Source of the DNA: DASRDR01 sp963812945 [NCBI: uncultured Candidatus Rokubacteria bacterium]
Lineage (GTDB): Bacteria; Methylomirabilota; Methylomirabilia; Rokubacteriales
Reading direction: 5' to 3'
NCBI GenBank assembly: GCA_963812945.1
Contig: CAWEXD010000010.1
Coordinates: 1-64,000, forward strand
DNA length: 64,000 bases
The position numbers and the translations under genes were made by a program. Below are positions 45,196 to 54,036 of this stretch, in pieces; positions within the stretch are counted from its first letter, which is position 1; the number at the start of each line of letters is the position of its first letter. Under the pieces are notes generated by a model. The model made no database searches, had not been told where the DNA came from, and worked only from the letters and a program-made list of their open reading frames with translations.

Positions 45196-46189
45196 TCTCT
45201 CCACGAGCTATCTCGGCTTGGCCCTTCGCAGCCCACTCGTCGCTTCCGCGTCGCCACTGTGCGAGGACCTCGGGAACATCCGTCGCATGGAAGACGCCGG
45301 GGCCGCCGCGGTCGTGCTCCACTCGCTGTTCGAGGAGCAGATCACGCTCGAGAGCCACCACCTGGACCGCTACCTCTCCCACGGCACCGAGAGCTTCGCG
45401 GAGTCCCTCACGTATCTCCCCGAGATGGTCAGCTACAACCTGGGGCCGGACGGCTACCTGGAGCACCTCCGCCGGGCCAAGGCAGCCGTCGACATCCCCG
45501 TCATCGGGAGCCTCAACGGCGTCTCCACGGGTGGGTGGGTCACCTACGCGCGGAAGATCGAGGAGGCGGGGGCGGATGCGCTCGAGCTGAACATCTACTA
45601 CATCCCGACCGATCCGGAGATGGCCGGCAGCCAGGTCGAGCAGCGGTACGTGGAGCTCGCGCGCGACGTCAAGGCCGCCGTGAGCATTCCGGTCGCCGTC
45701 AAGCTGGGTCATGCCTTCAGCGCGATGGCCAACATGGCGCGGCAGCTGGATCAGGCGGGGATGGGCGCCCTGGTCCTGTTCAACCGCTTCTATCAGCCCG
45801 ACTTCGACCTGGAGTCCCTGGAGGTCGTGCCCAACCTCACGCTGAGCAGCCCGTACGAGCTGCTGCTGCGCCTGCACTGGGTGGCGATCCTGCACGGACA
45901 CATCCGCGCCGACCTCGCGGTGACCGGCGGCGTGCACACGGCGCAGGACGTGCTCAAGGCCATGATGGCCGGTGCGCGGGTCGCGATGATGACGTCGGCG
46001 CTGCTGAAGCACGGGATCGACATCCTGAGGGTCGTGCGCGCGAACCTCTCCGCCTGGATGGAGGCGCACGAGTACGCGTCCATCCGACAGATGCAGGGCA
46101 GCATGAGCTACCGCTCGGTGGCCGATCCGGCGGCCTTCGAGCGGGCCAACTACATGCGGGTGCTGAGCTCCTACGTGCTCCGAACCTGA
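45188..46189 (+). CDS. Dihydroorotate dehydrogenase-like flavoprotein
   Basis: 333 residues with the DHOD barrel fold: [60 protein letters not shown] and the FMN-phosphate region [20 protein letters not shown]. Proteins of this kind sit next to PFOR genes in several anaerobes, and the 8-nt overlap with nifJ suggests a shared role, perhaps as an electron acceptor or regulator, not pyrimidine synthesis. ATG 45188 follows GGAGGAGCACC. Its last 27 codons recur as a relic at 11457-11541. Confidence 0.88.
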   Translation: MPDLSTSYLGLALRSPLVASASPLCEDLGNIRRMEDAGAAAVVLHSLFEEQITLESHHLDRYLSHGTESFAESLTYLPEMVSYNLGPDGYLEHLRRAKAAVDIPVIGSLNGVSTGGWVTYARKIEEAGADALELNIYYIPTDPEMAGSQVEQRYVELARDVKAAVSIPVAVKLGHAFSAMANMARQLDQAGMGALVLFNRFYQPDFDLESLEVVPNLTLSSPYELLLRLHWVAILHGHIRADLAVTGGVHTAQDVLKAMMAGARVAMMTSALLKHGIDILRVVRANLSAWMEAHEYASIRQMQGSMSYRSVADPAAFERANYMRVLSSYVLRT

Positions 46190-46222
46190 CTAGCGGGGGC
46201 TCCCGCGAGTAAGGAGAGTCCG

Positions 46223-46288
46223 ATGACGCACTGGATCGACCTCGCGCTCCTGGCGTTCGCGACGCCGACCGTGGCGTACGCGCAGTGA
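46223..46288 (+). pseudogene. TctC signal-peptide relic forming a 21-codon mini-ORF
   Basis: After AAGGAGAGTCCG the reading frame gives MTHWIDLALLAFATPTVAYA then Q and a TGA. It matches the signal peptide of the TctC relic at 11984 (THWIVLVLLVLGMPAMAYAQ) including upstream RBS sequence, but here the mature protein is entirely missing. The TGA overlaps the GTG start of the CBS gene (GTGA), so ribosomes leaving this mini-ORF could restart on it. Its persistence may be accidental. Confidence 0.7.
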
Positions 46289-46698
46289 ATCCCAACGAAC
46301 GAACCACGGTGCGGGATTGGATGACCCGGCGCCCGGTCACGGTGCCGGAGGAGTGCCCCATACAGCGCGCGATCGGCCAGATGCGCGCCGCCGAGATCCG
46401 CCACCTGATCGTCGTCGAGGGAGACCGGGTCATCGGCATCGTCTCGAACCGCGACCTGCAGCGGCTCCTCGAAGACCCCACGCGGCCGCCGCGGCTCGAC
46501 GACCCGATCCGCCGCATCATGACGGAGGATCCGGTGACCGTCGCCCCCGAGACGCCCGTGACGGAGGCGGCGCGGCTGCTCCTCGAGCGAAAGATCGGGG
46601 CCCTGCCGGTCCGCGAGGGTGACGAGGTCGTCGGGATCTTCACGACGTCCGACGCGCTGGAGGCGCTGCTCGCGGTCGCCGATCCCGCACGCAGGTGA
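46285..46698 (+). CDS. Paired CBS-domain protein
   Basis: 137 residues, a CBS pair: VRDWMTRRPVTVPEECPIQR with HLIVVEGDRVIGIVSNRDLQ in the first domain, then IMTEDPVTVAPETPVTEAAR and IGALPVREGDEVVGIFTTSD in the second. CBS pairs bind adenosyl nucleotides such as AMP or ATP and act as energy sensors. No output domain is attached, so it presumably acts by contact. GTG 46285 overlaps the preceding mini-ORF stop; ATG 46321 would be a later choice. Confidence 0.9.
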   Translation: MNPNERTTVRDWMTRRPVTVPEECPIQRAIGQMRAAEIRHLIVVEGDRVIGIVSNRDLQRLLEDPTRPPRLDDPIRRIMTEDPVTVAPETPVTEAARLLLERKIGALPVREGDEVVGIFTTSDALEALLAVADPARR

Positions 46699-46728
46699 CC
46701 AGCTCACGCCACCCACCGATACGAGGCC

Positions 46729-46757
46729 TTGCCGGCGTTGGCGCAGGACGGTATGCT
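46729..46757 (+). promoter_or_regulatory. Putative sigma70-type promoter of the nap operon
   Basis: TTGCCG (46729-46734), 17-nt spacer, TATGCT (46752-46757), about 38 nt before the napD start. Four of six matches in each box. No FNR-type TTGAT-N4-ATCAA half-sites are seen near it. Eye-based assignment. Confidence 0.4.
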
Positions 46758-46795
46758 TCGACCGATTGGGCGAGTCGTAGTGCGGTAGGGCGACC

Positions 46796-47059
46796 ATGCC
46801 GATCAACAGCTATCTGGCGTATCCGGTGAAAGGCCGGCGCGACGCGCTGGCGGGCACCCTTCGCGCGCTGGAGGGCTGCCAGGTCATCCCCGCCGTCAAC
46901 CGCGATCTCCTCGTCGTCGTCACCGACACGCCGGACGAGGTCGCCGAGAAGGCCCTCCAGGGCGCCCTCGCCCGCATGGAGCTCCTCGAGGGCCTCGCGC
47001 TGGTTGCGGGTTACGACGGTGCCGATCCGGAGCCCGACCCGCCTCAGCAGGCAGGGTGA
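46796..47059 (+). CDS. napD: NapD-type chaperone for periplasmic nitrate reductase
   Basis: 87 residues, ferredoxin-like fold of the NapD family: MPINSYLAYPVKGRRDALAG (an S-Y in the first strand), VIPAVNRDLLVVVTDTPDEV, and ALARMELLEGLALVAGYDGAD, where the family has a GV(L/A)xAxLVY strand. NapD binds the Tat signal of NapA and delays export until the molybdenum cofactor is in. The GTGATG overlap with napA (stop TGA 47057-47059) implies coupling. Short, so the call leans on the position right before NapA. Confidence 0.82.
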   Translation: MPINSYLAYPVKGRRDALAGTLRALEGCQVIPAVNRDLLVVVTDTPDEVAEKALQGALARMELLEGLALVAGYDGADPEPDPPQQAG

Positions 47060-49365
47060 TGACCCGGCGCGAGCTCCTGACATCGATGGCGGCCACGGCC
47101 GCGATGAGCGCGGCCGAGACCCTGTTCCCGGGCATCCTGTTCGCCGCCTCGGCCGGCCCGTCGCTTCCCGCCGACGGTGTCGCCTGGAGAAAGACGCCCT
47201 GCCGGTTCTGCGGAGTCGGCTGCGGTCTCCTGGTGGGGATCAGCAACGGCCGGGCGGTGGCGGTGAAGGGCGACCCCGCCAGCCCCGTCAACCGTGGCCT
47301 CTGCTGCATGAAGGGCTACCACTCGGTCCTGGCGCTCTACGGCAAGGATCGCCTCACCCGGGCCCTGGTCCGGAAGGACGGCAAGCTCGTGCCCGTTCCG
47401 ATGAAGGAGGCCCTCGACCTCGTCGCCCAGAAGATGGCGGAGACGATCAAGGCCCACGGGAAGGACGCCGTGGCCATGTACGGGTCCGGACAGTGGACGA
47501 TTCCCGACGGCTACGTCGCGTCGAAGTTCATGAAAGGCGCGCTCGGCACTAACAACCTCGAGGCCAACGCCCGGCTCTGCATGTCCAGCGCGGTCACGGG
47601 GTTCATGACGAGCTTCGGCCTCGACGAGCCCATGGGGTGCTACGACGACATCGACCACGCCGACACGTTCGTGCTGTGGGGGAACAACATGGCCGAGATG
47701 CACCCGGTCCTGTTCTCCCGCCTCCTCGAGCGGCGGCTGAAGAACTCCGAGGTCAAGATCATCGACTTGGCCACGCGCTGGACGCGGACGAGCATGGCGG
47801 CCGATCGGAGCCTCTTGTTCCTCCCCCAGACCGACCTCGCCATCGCGAATGCCATCTGTCACGAGATCATCCGGAACGACTGGGTGAATACGGCCTTCGT
47901 CCGGGATCACGTGTCCTTCCACGAGGGCAAGACCAGCATCGGCTACGGTCTCGAGGACAAGTTCGCCTTCCAGGACGAGCCGAAGACGGTCACGTTCGAC
48001 CGGTACCGCGACCTGCTCGCCGACTACGCCCCCGAGAAGGTCGAGCACTTGTCGGGTGTGCCGGCGCGCGAGCTCCGCTACCTCGCCTCGCTCTATGCCG
48101 ACCCCAAGCGAAAGGTGATGAGCTTCTGGTGCATGGGGTTCAACCAGCACACGCGCGGCACCTGGATCAACAACCTCGTGTACAACATCCACCTCCTCGT
48201 CGGAAAGATCGCCACCCCGGGCAACAGCCCGTTCTCGCTGACCGGCCAGCCCAGCGCGTGCGGCACCGTCCGCGAGGTCGGCACGCTGACCAACCGCCTG
48301 CCGCACGGCGAGGTGAGCGAGGAGAAGGACCGGAAGCTCGCCGCGGAGATCTGGGGCGTGCCGGTCGAGCGCATTCCTGCCCGGCCCACCTACCACACGG
48401 TGGAGATGTTCCGGGCCCTCGACCGTGGCGACATCAGGTTTCTCTGGGTCCAGGTCACCAACCCCATGGTGACCCTGCCCAAGCTCCGGCGCTACCGCGA
48501 TGGCGCGCGGAAGGAAGACCGCTTCGTCGTGGTCTCCGATGTCTACCCGACGCCGACCACCGACGTGGCCGACGTGGTGCTGCCGGCGGCGATGTGGATC
48601 GAGCGCGAGGGCATGTTCGGCAACTCCGAGCGACGGACCCAGCACTTCGACAAGATGCTCGCGCCGCCCGGCGAGGCCATGAGCGATACCTGGCAGATCA
48701 TCGAGGTGGCGCGGCGGATGGGCTTCGAGAAGCTGTTCCCCTGGACCGAGGCCACGCACATCGAGGAGATCTGGAAGGAGTACACGCGGTTTCAGGCGGG
48801 CCCGCAGCACGAGATGGCACCCTACGAGGAGCTCAAGCGGCGGCCGGGCGTCATGTGGCCCTTCGTGAACGGCCGGGAGACCAAGTGGCGGTACAACGGG
48901 CAATACGACCCGGCCGCCAAGGGCCCATTCGATTTCTACGGCAAGCCCGACCACCGCGCCTGGATCTGGTTCCGGCCATACGAACCGGCCGCCGAGAGCC
49001 CGGACGCGCAGTACCCGTTCTGGCTCAACACCGGCCGCGTCGTGGAGCACTGGCATACGGGCTCGATGACCCGCCGCATTCCTGTCCTCCATCAGGCCGT
49101 GCCCGCCGCATACGTCGAGCTGCATCCGAGCGACGCCCGCCGGCTCGGCATCAAGGACGGCGACCGCGTGCGGCTCGCGACTCGCCGGGGCACGCTGGTC
49201 CTGCCCGCCCAGATCGATGGGCGCGCCCGGCCCCCGGAGGGGCAGGTGTTCGTGCCGTTCTTCGACGAGTCGCTGCTGATCAACGAGCTGACCCTGGACG
49301 CCTTCTGCCCGATCTCCAAGCAGCCCGACTACAAGAAGTGTTCCGTCAGGGTGGAGCGGGCCTGA
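47059..49365 (+). CDS. napA: Periplasmic nitrate reductase catalytic subunit
   Basis: 768 residues. A Tat-type leader begins MTRRELLTSMAATAAMSAAE. The 4Fe-4S site is CRFCGVGCGLLVGISNG with a final Cys in VNRGLCCMKGYHSVLA. LEANARLCMSSAVTGFMTS holds the Cys that would bind molybdenum, and YDDIDHADTFVLWGNNMAEM is the Mo-bis-MGD fold. At about 770 residues it is close to the short monomeric NapA type and shorter than the 830-residue E. coli form. It reduces nitrate to nitrite in the periplasm. GTG 47056 is the alternative start. Selenocysteine is not used, so it is not a formate dehydrogenase. Confidence 0.93.
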   Translation: MTRRELLTSMAATAAMSAAETLFPGILFAASAGPSLPADGVAWRKTPCRFCGVGCGLLVGISNGRAVAVKGDPASPVNRGLCCMKGYHSVLALYGKDRLTRALVRKDGKLVPVPMKEALDLVAQKMAETIKAHGKDAVAMYGSGQWTIPDGYVASKFMKGALGTNNLEANARLCMSSAVTGFMTSFGLDEPMGCYDDIDHADTFVLWGNNMAEMHPVLFSRLLERRLKNSEVKIIDLATRWTRTSMAADRSLLFLPQTDLAIANAICHEIIRNDWVNTAFVRDHVSFHEGKTSIGYGLEDKFAFQDEPKTVTFDRYRDLLADYAPEKVEHLSGVPARELRYLASLYADPKRKVMSFWCMGFNQHTRGTWINNLVYNIHLLVGKIATPGNSPFSLTGQPSACGTVREVGTLTNRLPHGEVSEEKDRKLAAEIWGVPVERIPARPTYHTVEMFRALDRGDIRFLWVQVTNPMVTLPKLRRYRDGARKEDRFVVVSDVYPTPTTDVADVVLPAAMWIEREGMFGNSERRTQHFDKMLAPPGEAMSDTWQIIEVARRMGFEKLFPWTEATHIEEIWKEYTRFQAGPQHEMAPYEELKRRPGVMWPFVNGRETKWRYNGQYDPAAKGPFDFYGKPDHRAWIWFRPYEPAAESPDAQYPFWLNTGRVVEHWHTGSMTRRIPVLHQAVPAAYVELHPSDARRLGIKDGDRVRLATRRGTLVLPAQIDGRARPPEGQVFVPFFDESLLINELTLDAFCPISKQPDYKKCSVRVERA

Positions 49366-49390
49366 GGGCCACGGCGCGGCCAGGGGCTCC

Positions 49391-50059
49391 GTGAACCGGT
49401 CACGCTACTTCCTAATCGGGCTCGCCATCGTCCTGATGGCGGCCCTCGTCGTGATCGTGGGCCAGAGCTTCACCGCCGGCCAGCAGCCGGCGCGGGTGCC
49501 GCCGGGCGAGGGGGTCACGCCCACCCTGCCGTCGGAAGCCGGCATGTACTCGCGCGCCGCCCGGGCTCTGGACTACGCGGCCATGCCCCGTGAGCCCAAC
49601 CGCAAGCGCACGCGCGCCGTCTACTATGCGCGCCGCGCCGAACCGGGAGCGCCGCCGGTCATCCCGCACGTCGTTGACAACGGGAAGGCTTCCGGCGAGG
49701 TTTGCCTCGCCTGCCATGGCGACGGAGGCTGGGTACCCCGGTTCGAAGCCTACACGCCCGTCACCCCGCATCCCGAGCTGGCTCCCTGCCAGTCCTGTCA
49801 CGAGCCGCAGGGGACCTCGTCCGCCTCGACGCCGGCCGCGCTGCCCCCGCTTCGGCGCGCGGCCATGTCGGGGGCCCCGCCGCCGATCCCGCACAGCCTC
49901 GAGATGCGGGAGCGCTGCCGCGCCTGTCATGCGGGCCCGGGAGCGGTCGACGAGCTTCGCACGAGCCATCCGGAGCGAGTGTCGTGCCGGCAGTGCCACG
50001 CGCTCGGTGTACCGCCCGCCGAAGCGTTCGCGCGCCCCCCGGATGGAGGCGCCCGGTGA
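49391..50059 (+). CDS. NapB-like tetraheme cytochrome, apparently a duplicated NapB
   Basis: 222 residues, N-terminal membrane anchor or signal (FLIGLAIVLMAALVVIVGQ). First half: PPVIPHVVDNGKASGEVCLACH then PHPELAPCQSCHEPQ, the diheme NapB pattern (P-P-V-I-P-H ... CLACH ... CQxCH). Second half: PPIPHSLEMRERCRACHAGP then PERVSCRQCHALG, a weaker repeat of it. So two NapB-like units in tandem give four hemes, where usual NapB has two. It should feed electrons to NapA. Ends with a GTGA overlap onto the next gene. Confidence 0.82.
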   Translation: MNRSRYFLIGLAIVLMAALVVIVGQSFTAGQQPARVPPGEGVTPTLPSEAGMYSRAARALDYAAMPREPNRKRTRAVYYARRAEPGAPPVIPHVVDNGKASGEVCLACHGDGGWVPRFEAYTPVTPHPELAPCQSCHEPQGTSSASTPAALPPLRRAAMSGAPPPIPHSLEMRERCRACHAGPGAVDELRTSHPERVSCRQCHALGVPPAEAFARPPDGGAR

Positions 50060-50655
50060 GGATCGCCGCGCTCATTGCCGTGACGCTCCTCCTGGCGGCG
50101 TGCGGCGAGGAGGCGAGCACGACGAAGGTGCTGCGGATCGCGGACCGCGCCTCGGCAGAGAACCCGAATGCGGGCCTCAGCTCCGAGCCATTCCTCGCGG
50201 ACGCGGCCCGCGTCGAGGTCACGGGCCACGCCGATCGCCCGCGGTTCTTCGTGCTCGCCCGCACGCAGGCCATCGTGAAGTATCCCTGTACGAGCTGCCA
50301 CACGGTGCCGCTCGAGCGGATGCGCGGCCCCGCCGGCTCGCCCAAACGCGCGCACTGGGACGTGACGCTGCAGCACGCGCCGGTGGCGGTGATGAGCTGC
50401 GGGACCTGCCACGCGCCGAACGCCCCCGATGCGCTGCGCACGCTTCGGGGCGCCCCAGTTGCCTTCGACCACAGCTATCAGGTGTGCGCCCAGTGCCATG
50501 CTCGCCAGGCGGACGACTGGGCGAGCGGCGCGCATGGCAAACGCGCCGGTGGCTGGGCGCCGCCGCGGGTGGTGCTGCCCTGCGCGCAGTGCCACAACCC
50601 GCATGACCCCCGGTGGGACACACGGTGGCCCGCGGTGGTCCGCAGACCACACTGA
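50056..50655 (+). CDS. Tetraheme c-type cytochrome lipoprotein of the nap operon
   Basis: 199 residues with lipobox VTLLLAACGEE. Four CxxCH: CTSCHTVPL, CGTCHAPN, CAQCHARQADDWASGAHG and CAQCHNPHDPRW. The CAQCH...ADDWASGAHG phrase resembles small tetraheme cytochromes that accompany NrfD-type membrane oxidoreductases (NrfB/Alternative-complex type). GTG start overlaps the napB-like stop. It likely carries electrons between the NrfD/Fe-S module and the NapB-like protein; specific family not assigned. Confidence 0.78.
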   Translation: MRIAALIAVTLLLAACGEEASTTKVLRIADRASAENPNAGLSSEPFLADAARVEVTGHADRPRFFVLARTQAIVKYPCTSCHTVPLERMRGPAGSPKRAHWDVTLQHAPVAVMSCGTCHAPNAPDALRTLRGAPVAFDHSYQVCAQCHARQADDWASGAHGKRAGGWAPPRVVLPCAQCHNPHDPRWDTRWPAVVRRPH

Positions 50656-50668
50656 CGCGAGGCGAACG

Positions 50669-51772
50669 ATGAACACGCCGATCAAGCCTCCGCTTCCCAT
50701 GATCCAGCCCGACACCTCCGACCGTCGTGGCGGGTGCGCGTGCGGCGCCGACAGCGGGCTCGAGCGGGTCACTCGGCTCGCCGCCACGCCCTCGTGCCCG
50801 GCCGGCCTGGAGCCGGGCGAGGACCAGAATCTCTCAGGGTTCCGCCAGCTCCTCGAGCGTGACGTCGACCGACGGACGGCGATCGGCACCATCGGGGCAG
50901 GACTCCTGGCGGGGCTCGGTCTCGTCCAGACCGGGTGCAACCCGCTGGCGCCGGCCGAGGCTCGAGAGCGGGCGGTCCTCGACTGGCAGGAGTACTTCCA
51001 GGGCAACTTCCGTCTGATGACGGACGAGGAGAAGACCGAGACCGTACGCCGCCTCGAGCGGCTCCACACGCTGCGCACCGGCCAGAAGATCGAGGTGAGC
51101 GCGACGGGGGCGCGGCCCGGCGTCCTCTACGGCTACGCCTTCAACATCTCGAAGTGCCGCGGGTACATGGACTGCATCCGCGGCTGCGTGCGGGAGAACA
51201 ACCAGGACCGGCGCACCGGCATCCAGTACATCCGCATCCACGAGCACAAGAAGGGGCAGATGGACTTCGGCCAGGCCGAGGACGACTTCTTCCACGAGGT
51301 GCCCGCCGCCGGGCACTTCTACATCGGCACGCAGTGCTTCCACTGCCAGAACCCGCCCTGTGTGGACGTCTGCCCCGTCAAGGCCACGTGGATGGAGCCG
51401 GACGGTATCGTCGTGGTCGACTACAACTGGTGCATCGGCTGCCGCTACTGCATCGCAGCCTGCCCGTACGACGCGCGCCGCTTCAACTGGGGCGACCCCG
51501 TCGTCCCCGCTGACGAGGTGAATCCGACCCAGCACTACCTGGGCAACCGGCTCCGGAAGCGGGGCGTGGTCGAGAAGTGCACGTTCTGCATACAACGCAC
51601 GCGCGAGGGTCGGAACCCGGCGTGTGTCGAGGCGTGCCCGACGGGGGCCCGAGTGTTCGGCAACCTCCTGGATCCCGACAGCGAGATTCGCTGGGTGCTC
51701 GCGAACAAGAAGGTCTTCCGCCTCAAGGAGGACCTCGGGACGGAACCGAAGTTCTGGTACTACATGGACTGA
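50669..51772 (+). CDS. Exported [4Fe-4S] ferredoxin subunit (NrfC/PsrB/DmsB type)
   Basis: 367 residues. N-terminal twin-Arg-like leader DRRTAIGTIGAGLLAGLG ends near a Cys (TGC). The core has four cysteine clusters: CRGYMDCIRGCVRENN (variant first motif), CFHCQNPPCVDVCP, CIGCRYCIAACPYD and CTFCIQRTREGRNPACVEAC then P. These fit four 4Fe-4S clusters. A long N-terminal extension before the leader is unusual, with CACG at about 24-27, and may be a mis-chosen start, but ATG 50669 is supported by GAGGCGAACG. It would pass electrons from the NrfD-oxidised quinol pool to the cytochromes. Confidence 0.85.
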   Translation: MNTPIKPPLPMIQPDTSDRRGGCACGADSGLERVTRLAATPSCPAGLEPGEDQNLSGFRQLLERDVDRRTAIGTIGAGLLAGLGLVQTGCNPLAPAEARERAVLDWQEYFQGNFRLMTDEEKTETVRRLERLHTLRTGQKIEVSATGARPGVLYGYAFNISKCRGYMDCIRGCVRENNQDRRTGIQYIRIHEHKKGQMDFGQAEDDFFHEVPAAGHFYIGTQCFHCQNPPCVDVCPVKATWMEPDGIVVVDYNWCIGCRYCIAACPYDARRFNWGDPVVPADEVNPTQHYLGNRLRKRGVVEKCTFCIQRTREGRNPACVEACPTGARVFGNLLDPDSEIRWVLANKKVFRLKEDLGTEPKFWYYMD

Positions 51773-51832
51773 TCCGGTGAGCCCACAGGCCGAAGGCCGT
51801 CCGATCAACTCCCGCGGAGCGAGGGTAGCGTA

Positions 51833-53080
51833 GTGAGCACGGTCGCGGCCCTCCCCCGCCGCTCGCCGCTCCGCAGCTTCTTCGCCGACGGCGTCCGCGA
51901 GGTCACGCGGGGGAGCGCCGCCTACCATCTCTGGATGGCCGCGCTCACGCTGGTGATGCTCTGCGGGGCCTATGCCTACGCGGTGCAGCTCCGCGGGGGC
52001 CTGGCCGTCACCGGGATGAACGACCACGTCAGCTGGGGCCTGTACATCTCCAGCTTCACCTTTCTGGTGGGGATGGCCGCCGCCGCCGTGATTCTCGTGA
52101 TGCCGACCTACGTCCTCCAGGACCATGACTTCAAGAGTGCGGTGCTCTTCGGCGAGGGCCTCGCAGTCTCGGCGCTCGTCACCGCCATCGGCTTCGTGGT
52201 CGTGGACGTGGGCGGGCCGGAGCGTCTCTGGCATCTCATCCCGGGCATCGGCATCTTCAACTGGCCGCGCTCGATGCTGGCGTGGGACATCCTCGTGCTG
52301 AACGGCTACCTCGTGCTGAACCTGCTGGTCCCGTTTTACATCCTCTACAGCCACTACTGCGGGCGCGAGCCCGACCCGCGCTACTACGTCCCCGCCATGT
52401 TCCTGTCCATCCTGTGGGCGGTGAGCGTGCACCTGGTGACGGCGTTCCTCTACGCGGCGCTCCCGGCTCGGCCATACTGGCACTCGGCGCTGCTCGGACC
52501 CCGGTTCCTCGCGACCGCGTTCGCCGCGGGGCCAGCGCTCATGATCATCATCCTCGCACTGATCCGGCGCCACACCGCCTGCCCGGTGTCCGACTCCGCG
52601 ATCCAGAAGCTCGCGCTGGTCGCGACGGTGGCCGCCCAGGTCTCCCTGGTGATGCTCGTGTCCGAGCTCTTCGTCGAGTTCTACCGCACGACCCACCACA
52701 GCGAGAGCGCCGTGTACCTGTACTTTGGGCTCGAGGGGCGGCGCGAACTCGTCCCGTGGAGCTGGACCTCGGTCGCGCTCGTCGTGACTGCCGCTACGAT
52801 GTTGAGCGTGCACGCGGTGCGCCGCAGGCCACCCCTCCTCTATCTCGCCTGCGCGATGCTGTTCGTCGGCGTCCTGATCGAGAAGGGCATCGGCACGATC
52901 ATCCCGGGATTCGTCCCCGAGCCCTGGGGCAAGATCCCGCGGTACACCCCGACCTGGGTGGAGATCACGGTGAGTGCGGGGCTGTGGGCCCTCGGCGCCT
53001 TCGTCTTCACCGTCCTCGCCAAGGCAGCCATCCCGATCGAGCTCAGCCACACGTCGAGGGCCGACACCGGCGGCCGTTAG
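51833..53080 (+). CDS. NrfD/PsrC-family quinol-oxidising membrane subunit
   Basis: 415 residues with about nine to ten membrane segments of the NrfD/PsrC/HybB family. Typical elements: WMAALTLVMLCGAYAYAVQL, a MNDHVSWGLYISSFTFLVG segment (Trp/Tyr-rich quinone region), GIFNWPRSMLAWDILVLNGY and FVEFYRTTHH near the C-terminal half. It should oxidise quinol and hand electrons to the adjacent Fe-S subunit. GTG 51833. It ends the nap operon, with a hairpin 29 nt beyond. No NapC/NrfH-type cytochrome is present in the window, so this module is the obvious quinol link. Confidence 0.88.
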   Translation: MSTVAALPRRSPLRSFFADGVREVTRGSAAYHLWMAALTLVMLCGAYAYAVQLRGGLAVTGMNDHVSWGLYISSFTFLVGMAAAAVILVMPTYVLQDHDFKSAVLFGEGLAVSALVTAIGFVVVDVGGPERLWHLIPGIGIFNWPRSMLAWDILVLNGYLVLNLLVPFYILYSHYCGREPDPRYYVPAMFLSILWAVSVHLVTAFLYAALPARPYWHSALLGPRFLATAFAAGPALMIIILALIRRHTACPVSDSAIQKLALVATVAAQVSLVMLVSELFVEFYRTTHHSESAVYLYFGLEGRRELVPWSWTSVALVVTAATMLSVHAVRRRPPLLYLACAMLFVGVLIEKGIGTIIPGFVPEPWGKIPRYTPTWVEITVSAGLWALGAFVFTVLAKAAIPIELSHTSRADTGGR

Positions 53081-53401
53081 CTCGTACCCACCGCACGCCG
53101 GGCAGATGCCGGGCTCGATTGGTTGAGCCCGGTCCGGCACGAGGACGTGGAGGCGTACCACGGGGACTCACCGCGAAACCTCGACGGTGAATTGTGGAGG
53201 GGCCCCGGAATGCGAGGGGGAATCAGCCGCGCACTTCGGGTGGGGCGCCGTCAGCCCGAATTGCGGATGCCCAACGACAGGCCGAGCGACGCCGCGTCCT
53301 GGCTACGCTAACGTTTGCGACGCCTTACACCACGGCGTTGGGCGTCGTCGGGGACGTGCAGCTCGCCCCCGACCCGCTGCCAGCTGCGGCCTCCGGCGGC
53401 G
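53081..53401. other. Convergent intergenic stretch
   Basis: Between the NrfD gene and the oppositely oriented cytochrome c. Apart from the hairpin at 53109 nothing is recognised. Confidence 0.4.
53109..53132 (+). terminator. Hairpin after the nap operon
   Basis: 8-bp arms CCGGGCTC and GAGCCCGG with an 8-nt loop, 28 nt after the NrfD stop. No T-run follows, so termination may be intrinsic but weak or Rho-assisted. Confidence 0.5.
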
Positions 53402-53728
53402 TTACGGCTTGAGGGTCCTCACGTGGGCGATGACGGCCTTCACGTCGCCCTCGCTCAGCTTCACCGGCTTCATCTTGCCGGCCCCGTCGTTGACGCTCTT
53501 GGCCAGATCGGCATCGCTCTTGGCCTGGACTTCCGGAGCGCCAAGATGACGGAGCTCCACTTTCAGCGACTTGGCGATCGCCGGCTTGCCCTCGCCCTTG
53601 TCACCGTGGCAGGTGGCGCACTTCTTGGCGTACACGGTCTTGCCATCGTCGGCCGCCCAGACAACCTCTGCGCTTCCCGCCACGAACGCCACTGCCATCA
53701 CGCCTGTCACTGCCAGCCACGCTCTCAT
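53402..53728 (-). CDS. Small monoheme cytochrome c (class I)
   Basis: 108 residues. Signal peptide RAWLAVTGVMAVAFVAGSAE, mature start ADDGKTVYAKKCATCHGDKG, a single CxxCH, and a C-terminal helix LSEGDVKAVIAHVRTLKP with a Met (GAGKMKPVKL) that can be the distal ligand. Start ATG 53728 is preferred; the frame is open to 53779. As a soluble periplasmic carrier it could donate to NirK encoded upstream on the same strand, but about 1.1 kb of debris lies between, so co-transcription is unlikely. Confidence 0.9.
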   Translation of the reverse strand: MRAWLAVTGVMAVAFVAGSAEVVWAADDGKTVYAKKCATCHGDKGEGKPAIAKSLKVELRHLGAPEVQAKSDADLAKSVNDGAGKMKPVKLSEGDVKAVIAHVRTLKP

Positions 53729-54036
53729 GGGTCTGTCTCCTTTCGCACGAGCCCGCCGGTCGGCCCGAGGAACGATCACTCTTACCCTCCCACGAGTGGA
53801 GCCCCTAACGCAAGGTCGCCGGTGCGGCGGGTGGGTTGTCCCTTCCGCTTAACCCATCCAGGTGTTCGGAGGACTGGCTGCGGCCGTTCGTCCTTGGCTC
53901 CGAAGGACACCCAGCGTGGACCAACGTGTTCCGTGTGGAGTTTCAGACGCAAGGCGGAGGAAGACCGAGGCGAACCGCACTGACCGGCCGACCGGCGACT
54001 TCAGCGTGGCGGGTACACCCCGCAGCCGGAAGGATC
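53729..54036. other. Intergenic debris
   Basis: No supported gene. Minus-strand open frame continues but carries no motif; the cytochrome c promoter should be at its right end. Confidence 0.3.

Noticed and set aside
46700-46795. FNR box for the nap operon
   Set aside because: No TTGAT-N4-ATCAA-like pattern seen; only a moderate sigma70-type match.
47044-49125. 693-codon minus-strand frame opposite napA
   Set aside because: Same reason: mirror of NapA coding with no recognisable domain.
47059-49365. Formate dehydrogenase instead of nitrate reductase
   Set aside because: NapD lies directly upstream, NapB-like cytochrome directly downstream, and the Mo-ligand site reads as Cys in RLCMSSAV.
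50834-53161. 775-codon minus-strand frame opposite the Fe-S and NrfD genes
   Set aside because: Shadow frame; the plus-strand genes have clear cysteine clusters and membrane segments.
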